From Bubalus kerabau (Eukaryota; Chordata; Mammalia; Artiodactyla; Bovidae): a stretch of DNA of 64,000 nucleotides. Location: positions 1,178,001 through 1,242,000 of the forward strand of contig NW_026577901.1 in assembly GCF_029407905.1 (NCBI RefSeq), in the 5' to 3' direction. The notes beneath the pieces are model-generated. The model was not told the origin of the DNA and did not search any database. It was given only the letters and a program-made list of their open reading frames with translations. The first letter of the stretch is position 1. Every line of letters starts with the position of its first letter. Shown one piece after another: positions 21,211 to 34,000 of the stretch. The position numbers and the translations under genes were made by a program.

Positions 21211-24020
21211 ATGGCCTGGAGAGCAATCCCGGGTCCTCTCTCCAAACGGAAGAGGAGGCTGGACTCCCTTGAGGCCGCTCAGGGGGCTCCAAGAGACCCG
21301 CGTCGCGACTCGAGAGGAGAGCGGAGTCCTTGGCTTCCCCTCGAGACGAGGCCTGACTCCCCGGGGGAGCCTGGAATGCAACCCCGAGATCCCTGCCTTC
21401 CCTGGAGAGGAATATTAGGTCCCGGACACACGCCTAGGTGAGGTCTCTTCGGCCCTGCGGTGACTCGAGCGCAACCCCCAGCTTTCCCTCGCAACCCGAG
21501 GGGAAGATTGGGCTTCCCAGGGCCAACCCAAGGGGAAGGCTGAGATCCCCGTCGTAACTCGAGAATCCCGCCGCAACTCGAGAAAAACCACGTGGTTCCC
21601 ACCTCTTGGCAAGATGAGGCCCTTGCCCGCCACGGCGTCTCAAGGGAAGTCTCCTGTTCCGCCCTGAAGGGCGAAACGGTCCCTGACAGCCTTCCTGCGA
21701 CCCCCAAAAGTCCCCCGACACGCCGGGTTCCCTCGAGGGGAACACTGAGGGTCCCGGCACCGCTTCCTCTGAGCCCCTTCTCCCCTCCTGATCGCGACAG
21801 GAGAGGCGATTCCCCTGCGTGGTCTGGAAGGGGTTCCCGGCCTTCCCGGCGCACCTCAGGATGAGGCCGGTCTCACGAGGAAATTCGAGACGAGCCACGT
21901 GGGTGGGGCCACATACCGATCGCCCCCGATTCCCCGGTCCGCCCTGGAGAAGGACCCGAGGCCCGGACCCCTCTTCGAAGGCAACCCTGTGGGTGAAGGC
22001 ACAACACGAAGGGGCACTGCCACCCCCGTGCATCGTCGGCAAAGACCCGCGGGTTCCACACACAGCTCGACGAGGGGCCTGAGACCCCCTGAGCAACTCG
22101 AGAGGCCAGCGGGGTTCCCTTCCTCAGACAAGACGAGGCCTGACTCTCCTGTCCCAACTCTGCAGGGACCCTGCGGTCGGAGTCCGAAACGGAGAGGAAG
22201 CCTGAGGTTCCTGCCTCCCCTCGAGGTGAGGCCCTCTTCCGTTGCGCCAGACCCAGCGGAGTCCCGAGGGGCCCCGCCACGTCCACAGGATCCCTCGCCT
22301 CTCAGAGGCACCCTGGCAAGTTCCCTAAGGTCCCCGGCAGAAGGCGAGGGACACGAGGGTTTCCCGCCGCCCCCCGAGAAAGACCTCGAGAGTCCTTCTT
22401 CAACGCGTCTCGAGGCCCTAGTCCCCTCCCGTGACTCGAGAGCCAGGACGCGCTCCCCCTCGCCACGCGCATGGAGACCTGACTTCCCTGGCGCCGCACG
22501 AGAGGCTCCCTGAGATCCTCGTCGGGCCTCGGGAGAAAACCCCCACGGGCGCCGCAGCTCGAGGAAACCCCTGAGACGCCCCCGTCCTCGCGAGCTGAGG
22601 GCCTTCTCTTCCTGCATGGCCTGGAGAGCAATCCCGGGTCCTCTCTCCAAACGGAAGAGGAGGCTGGACTCCCTTGAGGCCGCTCAGGGGGCTCCAAGAG
22701 ACCCGCGTCGCGACTCGAGAGGAGAGCGGAGTCCTTGGCTTCCCCTCGAGACGAGGCCTGACTCCCCGGGGGAGCCTGGAATGCAACCCCGAGATCCCTG
22801 CCTTCCCTGGAGAGGAATATTAGGTCCCGGACACACGCCTAGGTGAGGTCTCTTCGGCCCTGCGGTGACTCGAGCGCAACCCCCAGCTTTCCCTCGCAAC
22901 CCGAGGGGAAGATTGGGCTTCCCAGGGCCAACCCAAGGGGAAGGCTGAGATTCCCGTCGTAACTCGAGAATCCCGCCGCAACTCGAGAAAAACCACGTGG
23001 TTCCCACCTCTTGGCAAGATGAGGCCCTTGCCCGCCACGGCGTCTCAAGGGAAGTCTCCTGTTCCGCCCTGAAGGGCGAAACGGTCCCTGACAGCCTTCC
23101 TGCGACCCCCAAAAGTCCCCCGACACGCCGGGTTCCCTCGAGGGGAACACTGAGGGTCCCGGCACCGCTTCCTCTGAGCCCCTTCTCCCCTCCTGATCGA
23201 GACAGGAGAGGCGATTCCCCTGCGTGGTCTGGAAGGGGTTCCCGGCCTTCCCGGCGCACCTCAGGATGAGGCCGGTCTCACGAGGAAATTCGAGACGAGC
23301 CACGTGGGTGGGGCCACATACCGATCGCCCCCGATTCCCCGGTCCGACCTGGAGAAGGACCCGAGGCCCGGACCCCTCTTCGAAGGCAACCCTGTGGGTG
23401 AAGGCACAACACGAAGGGGCACTGCCACCCCCGTGCATCGTCGGCAAAGACCCGCGGGTTCCACACACAGCTCGACGAGGGGCCTGAGACCCCCTGAGCA
23501 ACTCGAGAGGCCAGTGGGGTTCCCTTCCTCAGACAAGACGAGGCCTGACTCTCCTGTCCCAACTCTGCAGGGACCCTGCGGTCGGAGTCCGAAACGGAGA
23601 GGAAGCCTGAGGTTCCTGCCTCCCCTCGTGGTGAGGCCCTCTTCCGTTGCGCCAGACCCAGCGGAGTCCCGAGGGGCCCCGCCACGTCCACAGGATCCCT
23701 CGCCTCTCAGAGGCACCCTGGCAAGTTCCCTAAGGTCCCCGGCAGAAGGCGAGGGACACGAGGGTTTCCCGCCGCCCCCCGAGAAAGACCTCGAGAGTCC
23801 TTCTTCAACGCGTCTCGAGGCCCTAGTCCCCTCCCGTGACTCGAGAGCCAGGACGCGCTCCCCCTCGCCACGCGCATGGAGACCTGACTTCCCTGGCGCC
23901 GCACGAGAGGCTCCCTGAGATCCTCGTCGTGCCTCGGGAGAAAAGCCCCACGGGCGCCGCAGCTCGAGGAAACCCCTGAGACGCCACCGTCCTCGCGAGC
24001 TGAGGGCCTTCTCTTCCTGC
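21211..24020 (+). repeat. Recent tandem duplication of one core monomer
   Basis: The monomers starting at 21211 and 22616 share private variants 1405 bp apart, such as CCACATACCGATCG (near 21911 and 23316), AACACTGAGGGTCCC and AAGTCTCCTGTTCC. The other core monomers lack CACATACC. Confidence 0.75.
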
Positions 24021-27000
24021 ATGGCCTGGAGAGCAATCCCGGGTCCTCTCTCCAAACGGAAGAGGAGGCTGGACTCCCTTGAGGCCGCTCAGGGGGCTCC
24101 AAGAGACCCGCGTCGCGACTCGAGAGGAGAGCGGAGTCCTTGGCTTCCCCTCGAGACGAGGCCTGACTCCCCGGGGGAGCCTGGAATGCAACCCCGAGAT
24201 CCCTGCCTTCCCTGGAGAGGAAGAGTAGGTCCCGGACACACGCCTAGGTGAGGTCTCTTCGGCCCTGCGGTGACTCGAGCGCAACCCCCAGCTTTCCCTC
24301 GCAACCCGAGGGGAAGATTGGGCTTCCCAGGGCCAACCCAAGGGGAAGGCTGAGATCCCCGTCGTAACTCGAGAATCCCGCCGCAACTCGAGAAAAACCA
24401 CGTGGTTCCCACCTCTTGGCAAGATGAGGCCCTTGCCCGCCACGGCGTCTCAAGGGAAGTCCCCTGTTCCGCCCTGAAGGGCGAAACGGTCCCTGACAGC
24501 CTTCCTGCGACCCCCAAAAGTCCCCCGACACGCCCGGTTCCCTCGAGGGGAACACCGAGGGTCCCGGCACCGCTTCCTCTGAGCCCCTTTTCCCCTCCTG
24601 ATCGCGACAGGAGAGGCGATTCCCCTGCGTGGTCTGGAAGGGGTTCCCGGCCTTCCCGGCGCACCTCAGGATGAGGCCGGTCTCACGAGGAAATTCGAGA
24701 CGAGCCACGTGGGTGGGGCCACATGCCGATCGCCCCCGATTCCCCGGTCCGCGCTGGAGAAGGACCCGAGGCCCGGACCCCTCTTCGAAGGCAACCCTGT
24801 GGGGGAAGGCACAACACGAAGGGGCACTGCCACCACCGTGCATCGTCCGCAAAGACCCGCGGGTTCCACACACAGCTCGACGAGGGGCCGGAGACCCCCT
24901 GAGCAACTCGAGAGGCCAGCGGGGTTCCCTTCCTCAGACAAGACGAGGCCTGACTCTCCTGTCCCAACTCTGCAGGGACCCTGCGGTCGGAGTCCGAAAC
25001 GGAGAGGAAGCCTGAGGTTCCTGCCTCCCCTCGAGGTGAGGCCCTCTTCCGTTGCGCCAGACCCAGCGGAGTCCCGAGGGGCCCCGCCACCTCCACAGGA
25101 TCCCTCGCCTCTCAGAGGCACCCTGGCAAGTTCCCTAATGTCCCCGGCAGAAGGCGAGGGACACGAGGGTTTCCCGCCGCCCCCCGAGAAAGACCTCGAG
25201 AGTCCTTCTTCAACGCGTCTCGAGGCCCTAATCCCCTCCCGTGACTCGAGAGCCAGGACGCGCTCCCCCTCGCCACGCGCATGGAGACCTGACTTCCCTG
25301 GCGCCGCACGAGAGGCTCCCTGAGATCCTCGTCGTGCCTCGGGAGAAAAGCCCCACGGGCGCCGCAGCTCGAGGAAACCCCTGAGACGCCCCCGTCCTCG
25401 CGAGCTGAGGGCCTTCTCTTCCTGCATGGCCTGGAGAGCAATCCCGGGTCCTCTCTCCAAACGGAAGAGGAGGCTGGACTCCCTTGAGGCCGCTCAGGGG
25501 GCTCCAAGAGACCCGCGTCGCGACTCGAGAGGAGAGCGGAGTCCTTGGCTTCCCCTCGAGACGAGGCCTGACTCTCCGGGGGAGCCTGGAATGCAACCCC
25601 GAGATCCCTGCCTTCCCTGGAGAGGAATATTAGGTCCCGGACACACGACTAGGTGAGGTCTCTTCGGCCCTGCGGTGACTCGAGCGCAACCCCCAGCTTT
25701 CCCTCGCAACCCGAGGGGAAGATTGGGCTTCCCAGGGCCAACCCAAGGGGAAGGCTGAGATCCCCGTCGTAACTCGAGAATCCCGCCGCAACTCGAGAAA
25801 AACCACGTGGTTCCCACCTCTTGGCAAGATGAGGCCCTTGCCCGCCACGGCGTCTCAAGGGAAGTCCCCTGTTCCGCCCTGAAGGGCGAAACGGTCCCTG
25901 ACAGCCTTCCTGCGACCCCCAAAAGTCCCCCGACACGCCGGGTTCCCTCGAGGGGAACACCGAGGGTCCCGGCACCGCTTCCTCTGAGCCCCTTCTCCCC
26001 TCCTGATCGCGACAGGAGAGGCGATTCCCCTGCGTGGTCTGGAAGGGGTTCCCGGCCTTCCCGGCGCACCTCAGGATGAGGCCGGTCTCACGAGGAAATT
26101 CGAGACGAGCCACGTGGGTGGGGCCACATGCCGATCGCCCCCGATTCCCCGGTCCGCCCTGGAGAAGGACCCGAGGCCCGGACCCCTCTTCGAAGGCAAC
26201 CCTGTGGGGGAAGGCACAACACGAAGGGGCACTGCCACCCCCGTGCATCGTCCGCAAAGACCCGCGGGTTCCACACACAGCTCGACGAGGGGCCGGAGAC
26301 CCCCTGAGCAACTCGAGAGGCCAGCGGGGTTCCCTTCCTCAGACAAGACGAGGCCTGACTCTCCTGTCCCAACTCTGCAGGGACCCTGCGGTCGGAGTCC
26401 GAAATGGAGAGGAAGCCTGAGGTTCCTGCCTCCCCTCGTGGTGAGGCCCTCTTCCGTTGCGCCAGACCCAGCGGAGTCCCGAGGGGCCCCGCCACGTCCA
26501 CAGGATCCCTCGCCTCTCAGAGGCACCCTGGCAAGTTCCCTAAGGTCCCCGGCAGAAGGCGAGGGACACGAGGGTTTCCCGCCGCCCCCCGAGAAAGACC
26601 TCGAGAGTCCTTCTTCAACGCGACTCGAGGCCCTAGTCCCCTCCCGTGACTCGAGAGCCAGGACGCGCTCCCCCTCGCCACGCGCATGGAGACCTGACTT
26701 CCCTGGCGCCGCACGAGAGGCTCCCTGAGATCCTCGTCGTGCCTCGGGAGAAAAGCCCCACGGGCGCCGCAGCTCGAGGAAACCCCTGAGACGCCACCGT
26801 CCTCGCGAGCTGAGGGCCTTCTCTTCCTGCATGGCCTGGAGAGCAATCCCGGGTCCTCTCTCCAAACGGAAGAGGAGGCTGGACTCCCTTGAGGCCGCTC
26901 AGGGGGCTCCAAGAGACCCGCGTCGCGACTCGAGAGGAGAGCGGAGTCCTTGGCTTCCCCTCGAGACGAGGCCTGACTCCCCGGGGGAGCCTGGAATGCA

Positions 27001-29230
27001 ACCCCGAGATCCCTGCCTTCCCTGGAGAGGAAGAGTAGGTCCCGGACACACGCCTAGGTGAGGTCTCTTCGGCCCTGCGGTGACTCGAGCGCAACCCCCA
27101 GCTTTCCCTCGCAACCCGAGGGGAAGATTGGGCTTCCCAGGGCCAACCCAAGGGGAAGGCTGAGATCCCCGTCGTAACTCGAGAATCCCGCCGCAACTCG
27201 AGAAAAACCACGTGGTTCCCACCTCTTGGCAAGATGAGGCCCTTGCCCGCCACGGCGTCTCAAGGGAAGTCCCCTGTTCCGCCCTGAAGGGCGAAACGGT
27301 CCCTGACAGCCTTCCTGCGACCCCCAAAAGTCCCCCGACACGCCCGGTTCCCTCGAGGGGAACACCGAGGGTCCCGGCACCGCTTCCTCTGAGCCCCTTT
27401 TCCCCTCCTGATCGCGACAGGAGAGGCGATTCCCCTGCGTGGTCTGGAAGGGGTTCCCGGCCTTCCCGGCGCACCTCAGGATGAGGCCGGTCTCACGAGG
27501 AAATTCGAGACGAGCCACGTGGGTGGGGCCACATGCCGATCGCCCCCGATTCCCCGGTCCGCGCTGGAGAAGGACCCGAGGCCCGGACCCCTCTTCGAAG
27601 GCAACCCTGTGGGGGAAGGCACAACACGAAGGGGCACTGCCACCCCCGTGCATCGTCCGCAAAGACCCGCGGGTTCCACACACAGCTCGACGAGGGGCCG
27701 GAGACCCCCTGAGCAACTCGAGAGGCCAGCGGGGTTCCCTTCCTCAGACAAGACGAGGCCTGACTCTCCTGTCCCAACTCTGCAGGGACCCTGCGGTCGG
27801 AGTCCGAAACGGAGAGGAAGCCTGAGGTTCCTGCCTCCCCTCGAGGTGAGGCCCTCTTCCGTTGCGCCAGACCCAGCGGAGTCCCGAGGGGCCCCGCCAC
27901 CTCCACAGGATCCCTCGCCTCTCAGAGGCACCCTGGCAAGTTCCCTAAGGTCCCCGGCAGAAGGCGAGGGACACGAGGGTTTCCCGCCGCCCCCCGAGAA
28001 AGACCTCGAGAGTCCTTCTTCAACGCGTCTCGAGGCCCTAATCCCCTCCTGTGACTCGAGAGCCAGGACGCGCTCCCCCTCGCCACGCGCATGGAGACCT
28101 GACTTCCCTGGCGCCGCACGAGAGGCTCCCTGAGATCCTCGTCGTGCCTCGGGAGAAAAGCCCCACGGGCGCCGCAGCTCGAGGAAACCCCTGAGACGCC
28201 CCCGTCCTCGCGAGCTGAGGGCCTTCTCTTCCTGCATGGCCTGGAGAGCAATCCCGGGTCCTCTCTCCAAACGGAAGAGGAGGCTGGACTCCCTTGAGGC
28301 CGCTCAGGGGGCTCCAAGAGACCCGCGTCGCGACTCGAGAGGAGAGCGGAGTCCTTGGCTTCCCCTCGAGACGAGGCCTGACTCTCCGGGGGAGCCTGGA
28401 ATGCAACCCCGAGATCCCTGCCTTCCCTGGAGAGGAATATTAGGTCCCGGACACACGACTAGGTGAGGTCTCTTCGGCCCTGCGGTGACTCGAGCGCAAC
28501 CCCCAGCTTTCCCTCGCAACCCGAGGGGAAGATTGGGCTTCCCAGGGCCAACCCAAGGGGAAGGCTGAGATCCCCGTCGTAACTCGAGAATCCCGCCGCA
28601 ACTCGAGAAAAACCACGTGGTTCCCACCTCTTGGCAAGATGAGGCCCTTGCCCGCCACGGCGTCTCAAGGGAAGTCCCCTGTTCCGCCCTGAAGGGCGAA
28701 ACGGTCCCTGACAGCCTTCCTGCGACCCCCAAAAGTCCCCCGACACGCCGGGTTCCCTCGAGGGGAACACCGAGGGTCCCGGCACCGCTTCCTCTGAGCC
28801 CCTTCTCCCCTCCTGATCGCGACAGGAGAGGCGATTCCCCTGCGTGGTCTGGAAGGGGTTCCCGGCCTTCCCGGCGCACCTCAGGATGAGGCCGGTCTCA
28901 CGAGGAAATTCGAGACGAGCCACGTGGGTGGGGCCACATGCCGATCGCCCCCGATTCCCCGGTCCGCCCTGGAGAAGGACCCGAGGCCCGGACCCCTCTT
29001 CGAAGGCAACCCTGTGGGGGAAGGCACAACACGAAGGGGCACTGCCACCCCCGTGCATCGTCCGCAAAGACCCGCGGGTTCCACACACAGCTCGACGAGG
29101 GGCCGGAGACCCCCTGAGCAACTCGAGAGGCCAGCGGGGTTCCCTTCCTCAGACAAGACGAGGCCTGACTCTCCTGTCCCAACTCTGCAGGGACCCTGCG
29201 GTCGGAGTCCGAAACGGAGAGGAAGCCTGA
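23600..29230 (+). repeat. Dimeric higher-order repeat, two copies of 2810 bp
   Basis: Private variants recur exactly 2810 bp apart. ACACGACTAGG is at 25644 and 28454, a GAAGAGTAGG form is in the monomers starting at 24021 and 26831, and CCCCTCGTGGTGAGG is near 23630 and 26440. Copies differ at a few sites, for example T at 25139 against G at 27949. Edges are approximate. Confidence 0.8.
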
Positions 29231-31045
29231 GGTTCCTGCCTCCCCTCGAGGTGAGGCCCTCTTCCGTTGCGCCAGACCCAGCGGAGTCCCGAGGGGCCCC
29301 GCCACCTCCACAGGATCCCTCGCCTTTCAGAGGCACCCTGGCAAGTTCCCTAAGGTCCCCGGCAGAAGGCGAGGGACACGAGGGTTTCCCGCCGCCCCCC
29401 GAGAAAGACCTCGAGAGTCCTTCTTCAACGCGTCTCGAGGCCCTAGTCCCCTCCCGTGACTCGAGAGCCAGGACGCGCTCCCCCTCGCCACGCGCATGGA
29501 GACCTGACTTCCCTGGCGCCGCCCGAGAGGCTCCCTGAGATCCTCGTCGTGCCTCGGGAGAAAAGCCCCACGGGCGCCGCAGCTCGAGGAAACCCCTGAG
29601 ACGCCCCCGTCCTCGCGAGCTGAGGGCCTTCTCTTCCTGCATGGCCTGGAGAGCAATCCCGGGTCCTCTCTCCAAACGGAAGAGGAGGCTGGACTCCCTT
29701 GAGGCCGCTCAGGGGGCTCCAAGACACCCGCGTCGCGACTCGAGAGGAGAGCGGAGTCCTTGGCTTCCCCTCGAGACGAGGCCTGACTCCCCGGGGGAGC
29801 CTGGAATGCAACCCCGAGATCCCTGCCTTCCCTGGAGAGGAATATTAGGTCCCGGACACACGCCTAGGTGAGGTCTCTTCGGCCCTGCGGTGACTCGAGC
29901 GCAACCCCCAGCTTTCCCTCGCAACCCGAGGGGAAGATTGGGCTTCCCAGGGCCAACCTAAGGGGAAGGCTGAGATCCCCGTCGTAACTCGAGAATCCCG
30001 CCGCAACTCGAGAAAAACCACGTGGTTCCCACCTCTTGGCAAGATGAGGCCCTTGCCCGCCACGGCGTCTCATGGGAAGTCCCCTGTTCCGCCCTGAAGG
30101 GCGAAACGGTCCCTGACAGCCTTCCTGCGTCCCCCAAAAGTCCCCCGACACGCCGGGTTCCCTCGAGGGGAACACCGAGGGTCCCGGCACCGCTTCCTCT
30201 GAGCCCCTTCTCCCCTCCTGATCGCGACAGGAGAGGCGATTCCCCTGCGTGGTCTGGAAGGGGTTCCCGGCCTTCCCGGCGCACCTCAGGATGAGGCCGG
30301 TCTCACGAGGAAATTCGAGACGAGCCACGTGGGTGGGGCCACATGCCGATCGCCCCCGATTCCCCGGTCCGCCCTGGAGAAGGACCCGAGGCCCGGACCC
30401 CTCTTCGAAGGCAACCCTGTGGGGGAAGGCACAACACGAAGGGGCACTGCCACCCCCGTGCATCGTCCGCAAAGACCCGCGGGTTCCACACACAGCTCGA
30501 CGAGGGGCCTGAGACCCCCTGAGCAACTCGAGAGGCCAGCGGGGTTCCCTTCCTCAGACAAGACGAGGCCTGACTCTCCTGTCCCAACTCTGCAGGGACC
30601 CTGCGGTCGGAGTCCGAAACGGAGAGGAAGCCTGAGGTTCCTGCCTCCCCTCGAGGTGAGGCCCTCTTCCGTTGCGCCAGACCCAGCGGAGTCCCGAGGG
30701 GCCCCGCCACCTCCACAGGATCCCTCGCCTCTCAGAGGCACCCTGGCAAGTTCCCTAAGGTCCCCGGCAGAAGGCGAGGGACACGAGGGTTTCCCGCCGC
30801 CCCCCGAGAAAGACCTCGAGAGTCCTTCTTCAACGCGTCTCGAGGCCCTAGTCCCCTCCCGTGACTCGAGAGCCAGGACGCGCTCCCCCTCGCCACGCGC
30901 ATGGAGACCTGACTTCCCTGGCGCCGCACGAGAGGCTCCCTGAGATCCTCGTCGTGCCTCGGGAGAAAAGCCCCACGGGCGCCGCAGCTCGAGGAAACCC
31001 CTGAGACGCCCCCGTCCTCGCGAGCTGAGGGCCTTCTCTTCCTGC

Positions 31046-34000
31046 ATGGCCTGGAGAGCAATCCCGGGTCCTCTCTCCAAACGGAAGAGGAGGCTGGACT
31101 CCCTTGAGGCCGCTCAGGGGGCTCCAAGAGACCCGCGTCGCGACTCGAGAGGAGAGCGGAGTCCTTGGCTTCCCCTCGAGACGAGGCCTGACTCCCCGGG
31201 GGAGCCTGGAATGCAACCCCGAGATCCCTGCCTTCCCTGGAGAGGAAGAGTAGGTCCCGGACACACGCCTAGGTGAGGTCTCTTCGGCCCTGCCGTGACT
31301 CGAGCGCAACCCCCAGCTTTCCCTCGCAACCCGAGGGGAAGATTGGGCTTCCCAGGGCCAACCCAAGGGGAAGGCTGAGATCCCCGTCGTAACTCGAGAA
31401 TCCCGCCGCAACTCGAGAAAAACCACGTGGTTCCCACCTCTTGGCAAGATGAGGCCCTTGCCCGCCACGGCGTCTCAAGGGAAGTCCCCTGTTCCGCCCT
31501 GAAGGGCGAAACGGTCCCTGACAGCCTTCCTGCGACCCCCAAAAGTCCCCCGACACGCCGGGTTCCCTCGAGGGGAACACCGAGGGTCCCGGCACCGCTT
31601 CCTCTGAGCCCCTTCTCCCCTCCTAATCGCGACAGGAGAGGCGATTGCCCTGCGTGGTCTGGAAGGGGTTCCCGGCCTTCCCGGCGCACCTCAGGATGAG
31701 GCCGGTCTCACGAGGAAATTCGAGACGAGCCACGTGGGTGGGGCCACATGCCGATCGCCCCCGATTCCCCGGTCCGCCCTGGAGAAGGACCCGAGGCCCG
31801 GACCCCTCTTCGAAGGCAACCCTGTGGGGGAAGGCACAACACGAAGGGGCACTGCCACCCCCGTGCATCGTCCGCAAAGACCCGCGGGTTCCACACACAG
31901 CTCGACGAGGGGCCGGAGACCCCCTGAGCAACTCGAGAGGCCAGCGGGGTTCCCTTCCTCAGACAAGACGAGGCCTGACTCTCCTGTCCCAACTCTGCAG
32001 GGACCCTGCGGTCGGAGTCCGAAACGGAGAGGAAGCCTGAGGTTCCTGCCTCCCCTCGAGGTGAGGCCCTCTTCCGTTGCGCCAGACCCAGCGGAGTCCC
32101 GAGGGGCCCCGCCACCTCCACAGGATCCCTCGCCTCTCAGAGGCACCCTGGCAAGTTCCCTAAGGTCCCCGGCAGAAGGCGAGGGACACGAGGGTTTCCC
32201 GCCGCCCCCCGAGAAAGACCTCGAGAGTCCTTCTTCAACGCGTCTCGAGGCCCTAGTCCCCTCCCGTGACTCGAGAGCCAGGACGCTCTCCCCCTCGCCA
32301 CGCGCATGGAGACCTGACTTCCCTGGCGCCACACGAGAGGCTCCCTGAGATCCTCGTCGTGCCTCGGGAGAAAAGCCCCACGGGCGCCGCAGCTCGAGGA
32401 AACCCCTGAGACGCCCCCGTCCTCGCGAGCTGAGGGCCTTCTCTTCCTGCATGGCCTGGAGAGCAATCCCGGGTCCTCTCTCCAAACGGAAGAGGAGGCT
32501 GGACTCCCTTGAGGCCGCTCAGGGGGCTCCAAGACACCCGCGTCGCGACTCGAGAGGAGAGCGGAGTCCTTGGCTTCCCCTCGAGACGAGGCCTGACTCC
32601 CCGGGGGAGCCTGGAATGCAACCCCGAGATCCCTGCCTTCCCTGGAGAGGAATATTAGGTCCCGGACACACGCCTAGGTGAGGTCTCTTCGGCCCTGCCG
32701 TGACTCGAGCGCAACCCCCAGCTTTCCCTCGCAACCCGAGGGGAAGATTGGGCTTCCCAGGGCCAACCCAAGGGGAAGGCTGAGATCCCCGTCGTAACTC
32801 GAGAATCCCGCCGCAACTCGAGAAAAACCACGTGGTTCCCACCTCTTGGCAAGATGAGGCCCTTGCCCGCCACGGCGTCTCAAGGGAAGTCCCCTGTTCC
32901 TCCCTGAAGGGCGAAACGGTCCCTGACAGCCTTCCTGCGACCCCCAAAAGTCCCCCGACACGCCGGGTTCCCTCGAGGGGAACACCGAGGGTCCCGGCAC
33001 CGCTTCCTCTGAGCCCCTTCTCCCCTCCTGATCGCGACAGGAGAGGCGATTCCCCTGCGTGGTCTGGAAGGGGCTCCCGGCCTTCCCGGCGCACCTCAGG
33101 ATGAGGCCGGTCTCACGAGGAAATTCGAGACGAGCCACGTGGGTGGGGCCACATGCCGATCGCCCCCGATTCCCCGGTCCGCCCTGGAGAAGGACCCGAG
33201 GCCCGGACCCCTCTTCGAAGGCAACCCTGTGGGGGAAGGCACAACACGAAGGGGCACTGCCACCCCCGTGCATCGTCCGCAAAGACCCGCGGGTTCCACA
33301 CACAGCTCGACGAGGGGCCGGAGACCCCCTGAGCAACTCGAGAGGCCAGCGGGGTTCCCTTCCTCAGACAAGACGAGGCCTGACTCTCCTGTCCCAACTC
33401 TGCAGGGACCCTGCGGTCGGAGTCCGAAACGGAGAGGAAGCCTGAGGTTCCTGCCTCCCCTCGAGGTGAGGCCCTCTTCCGTTGCGCCAGACCCTGCAGA
33501 GTCCCGAGGGGCCCCGCCACCTCCACAGGATCCCTCGCCTCTCAGAGGCACCCTGGCAAGTTCCCTGAGGTCCCCAGAAGAAGGCGAGGGACACGAGGGT
33601 TTCCCGCCGCCCCCCGAGAAAGACCTCGAGAGTCCTTCTTCAACGCGTCTCGAGGCCCTAGTCCCCTCCCGTGACTCGAGAGCCAGGACGCGCTCCCCCT
33701 CGCCACGCGCATGGAGACCTGACTTCCCTGGCGCCGCACGAGAGGCTCCCTGAGATCCTCGTCGTGCCTCGGGAGAAAAGCCCCACGGGCGCCGCAGCTC
33801 GAGGAAACCCCTGAGACGCCCCCGTCCTCGCGAGCTGAGGGCCTTCTCTTCCTGCATGGCCTGGAGAGCAATCCCGGGTCCTCTCTCCAAACGGAAGAGG
33901 AGGCTGGACTCCCTTGAGGCCGCTCAGGGGGCTCCAAGAGACCCGCGTCGCGACTCGAGAGGAGAGCGGAGTCCTTGGCTTCCCCTCGAGACGAGGCCTG

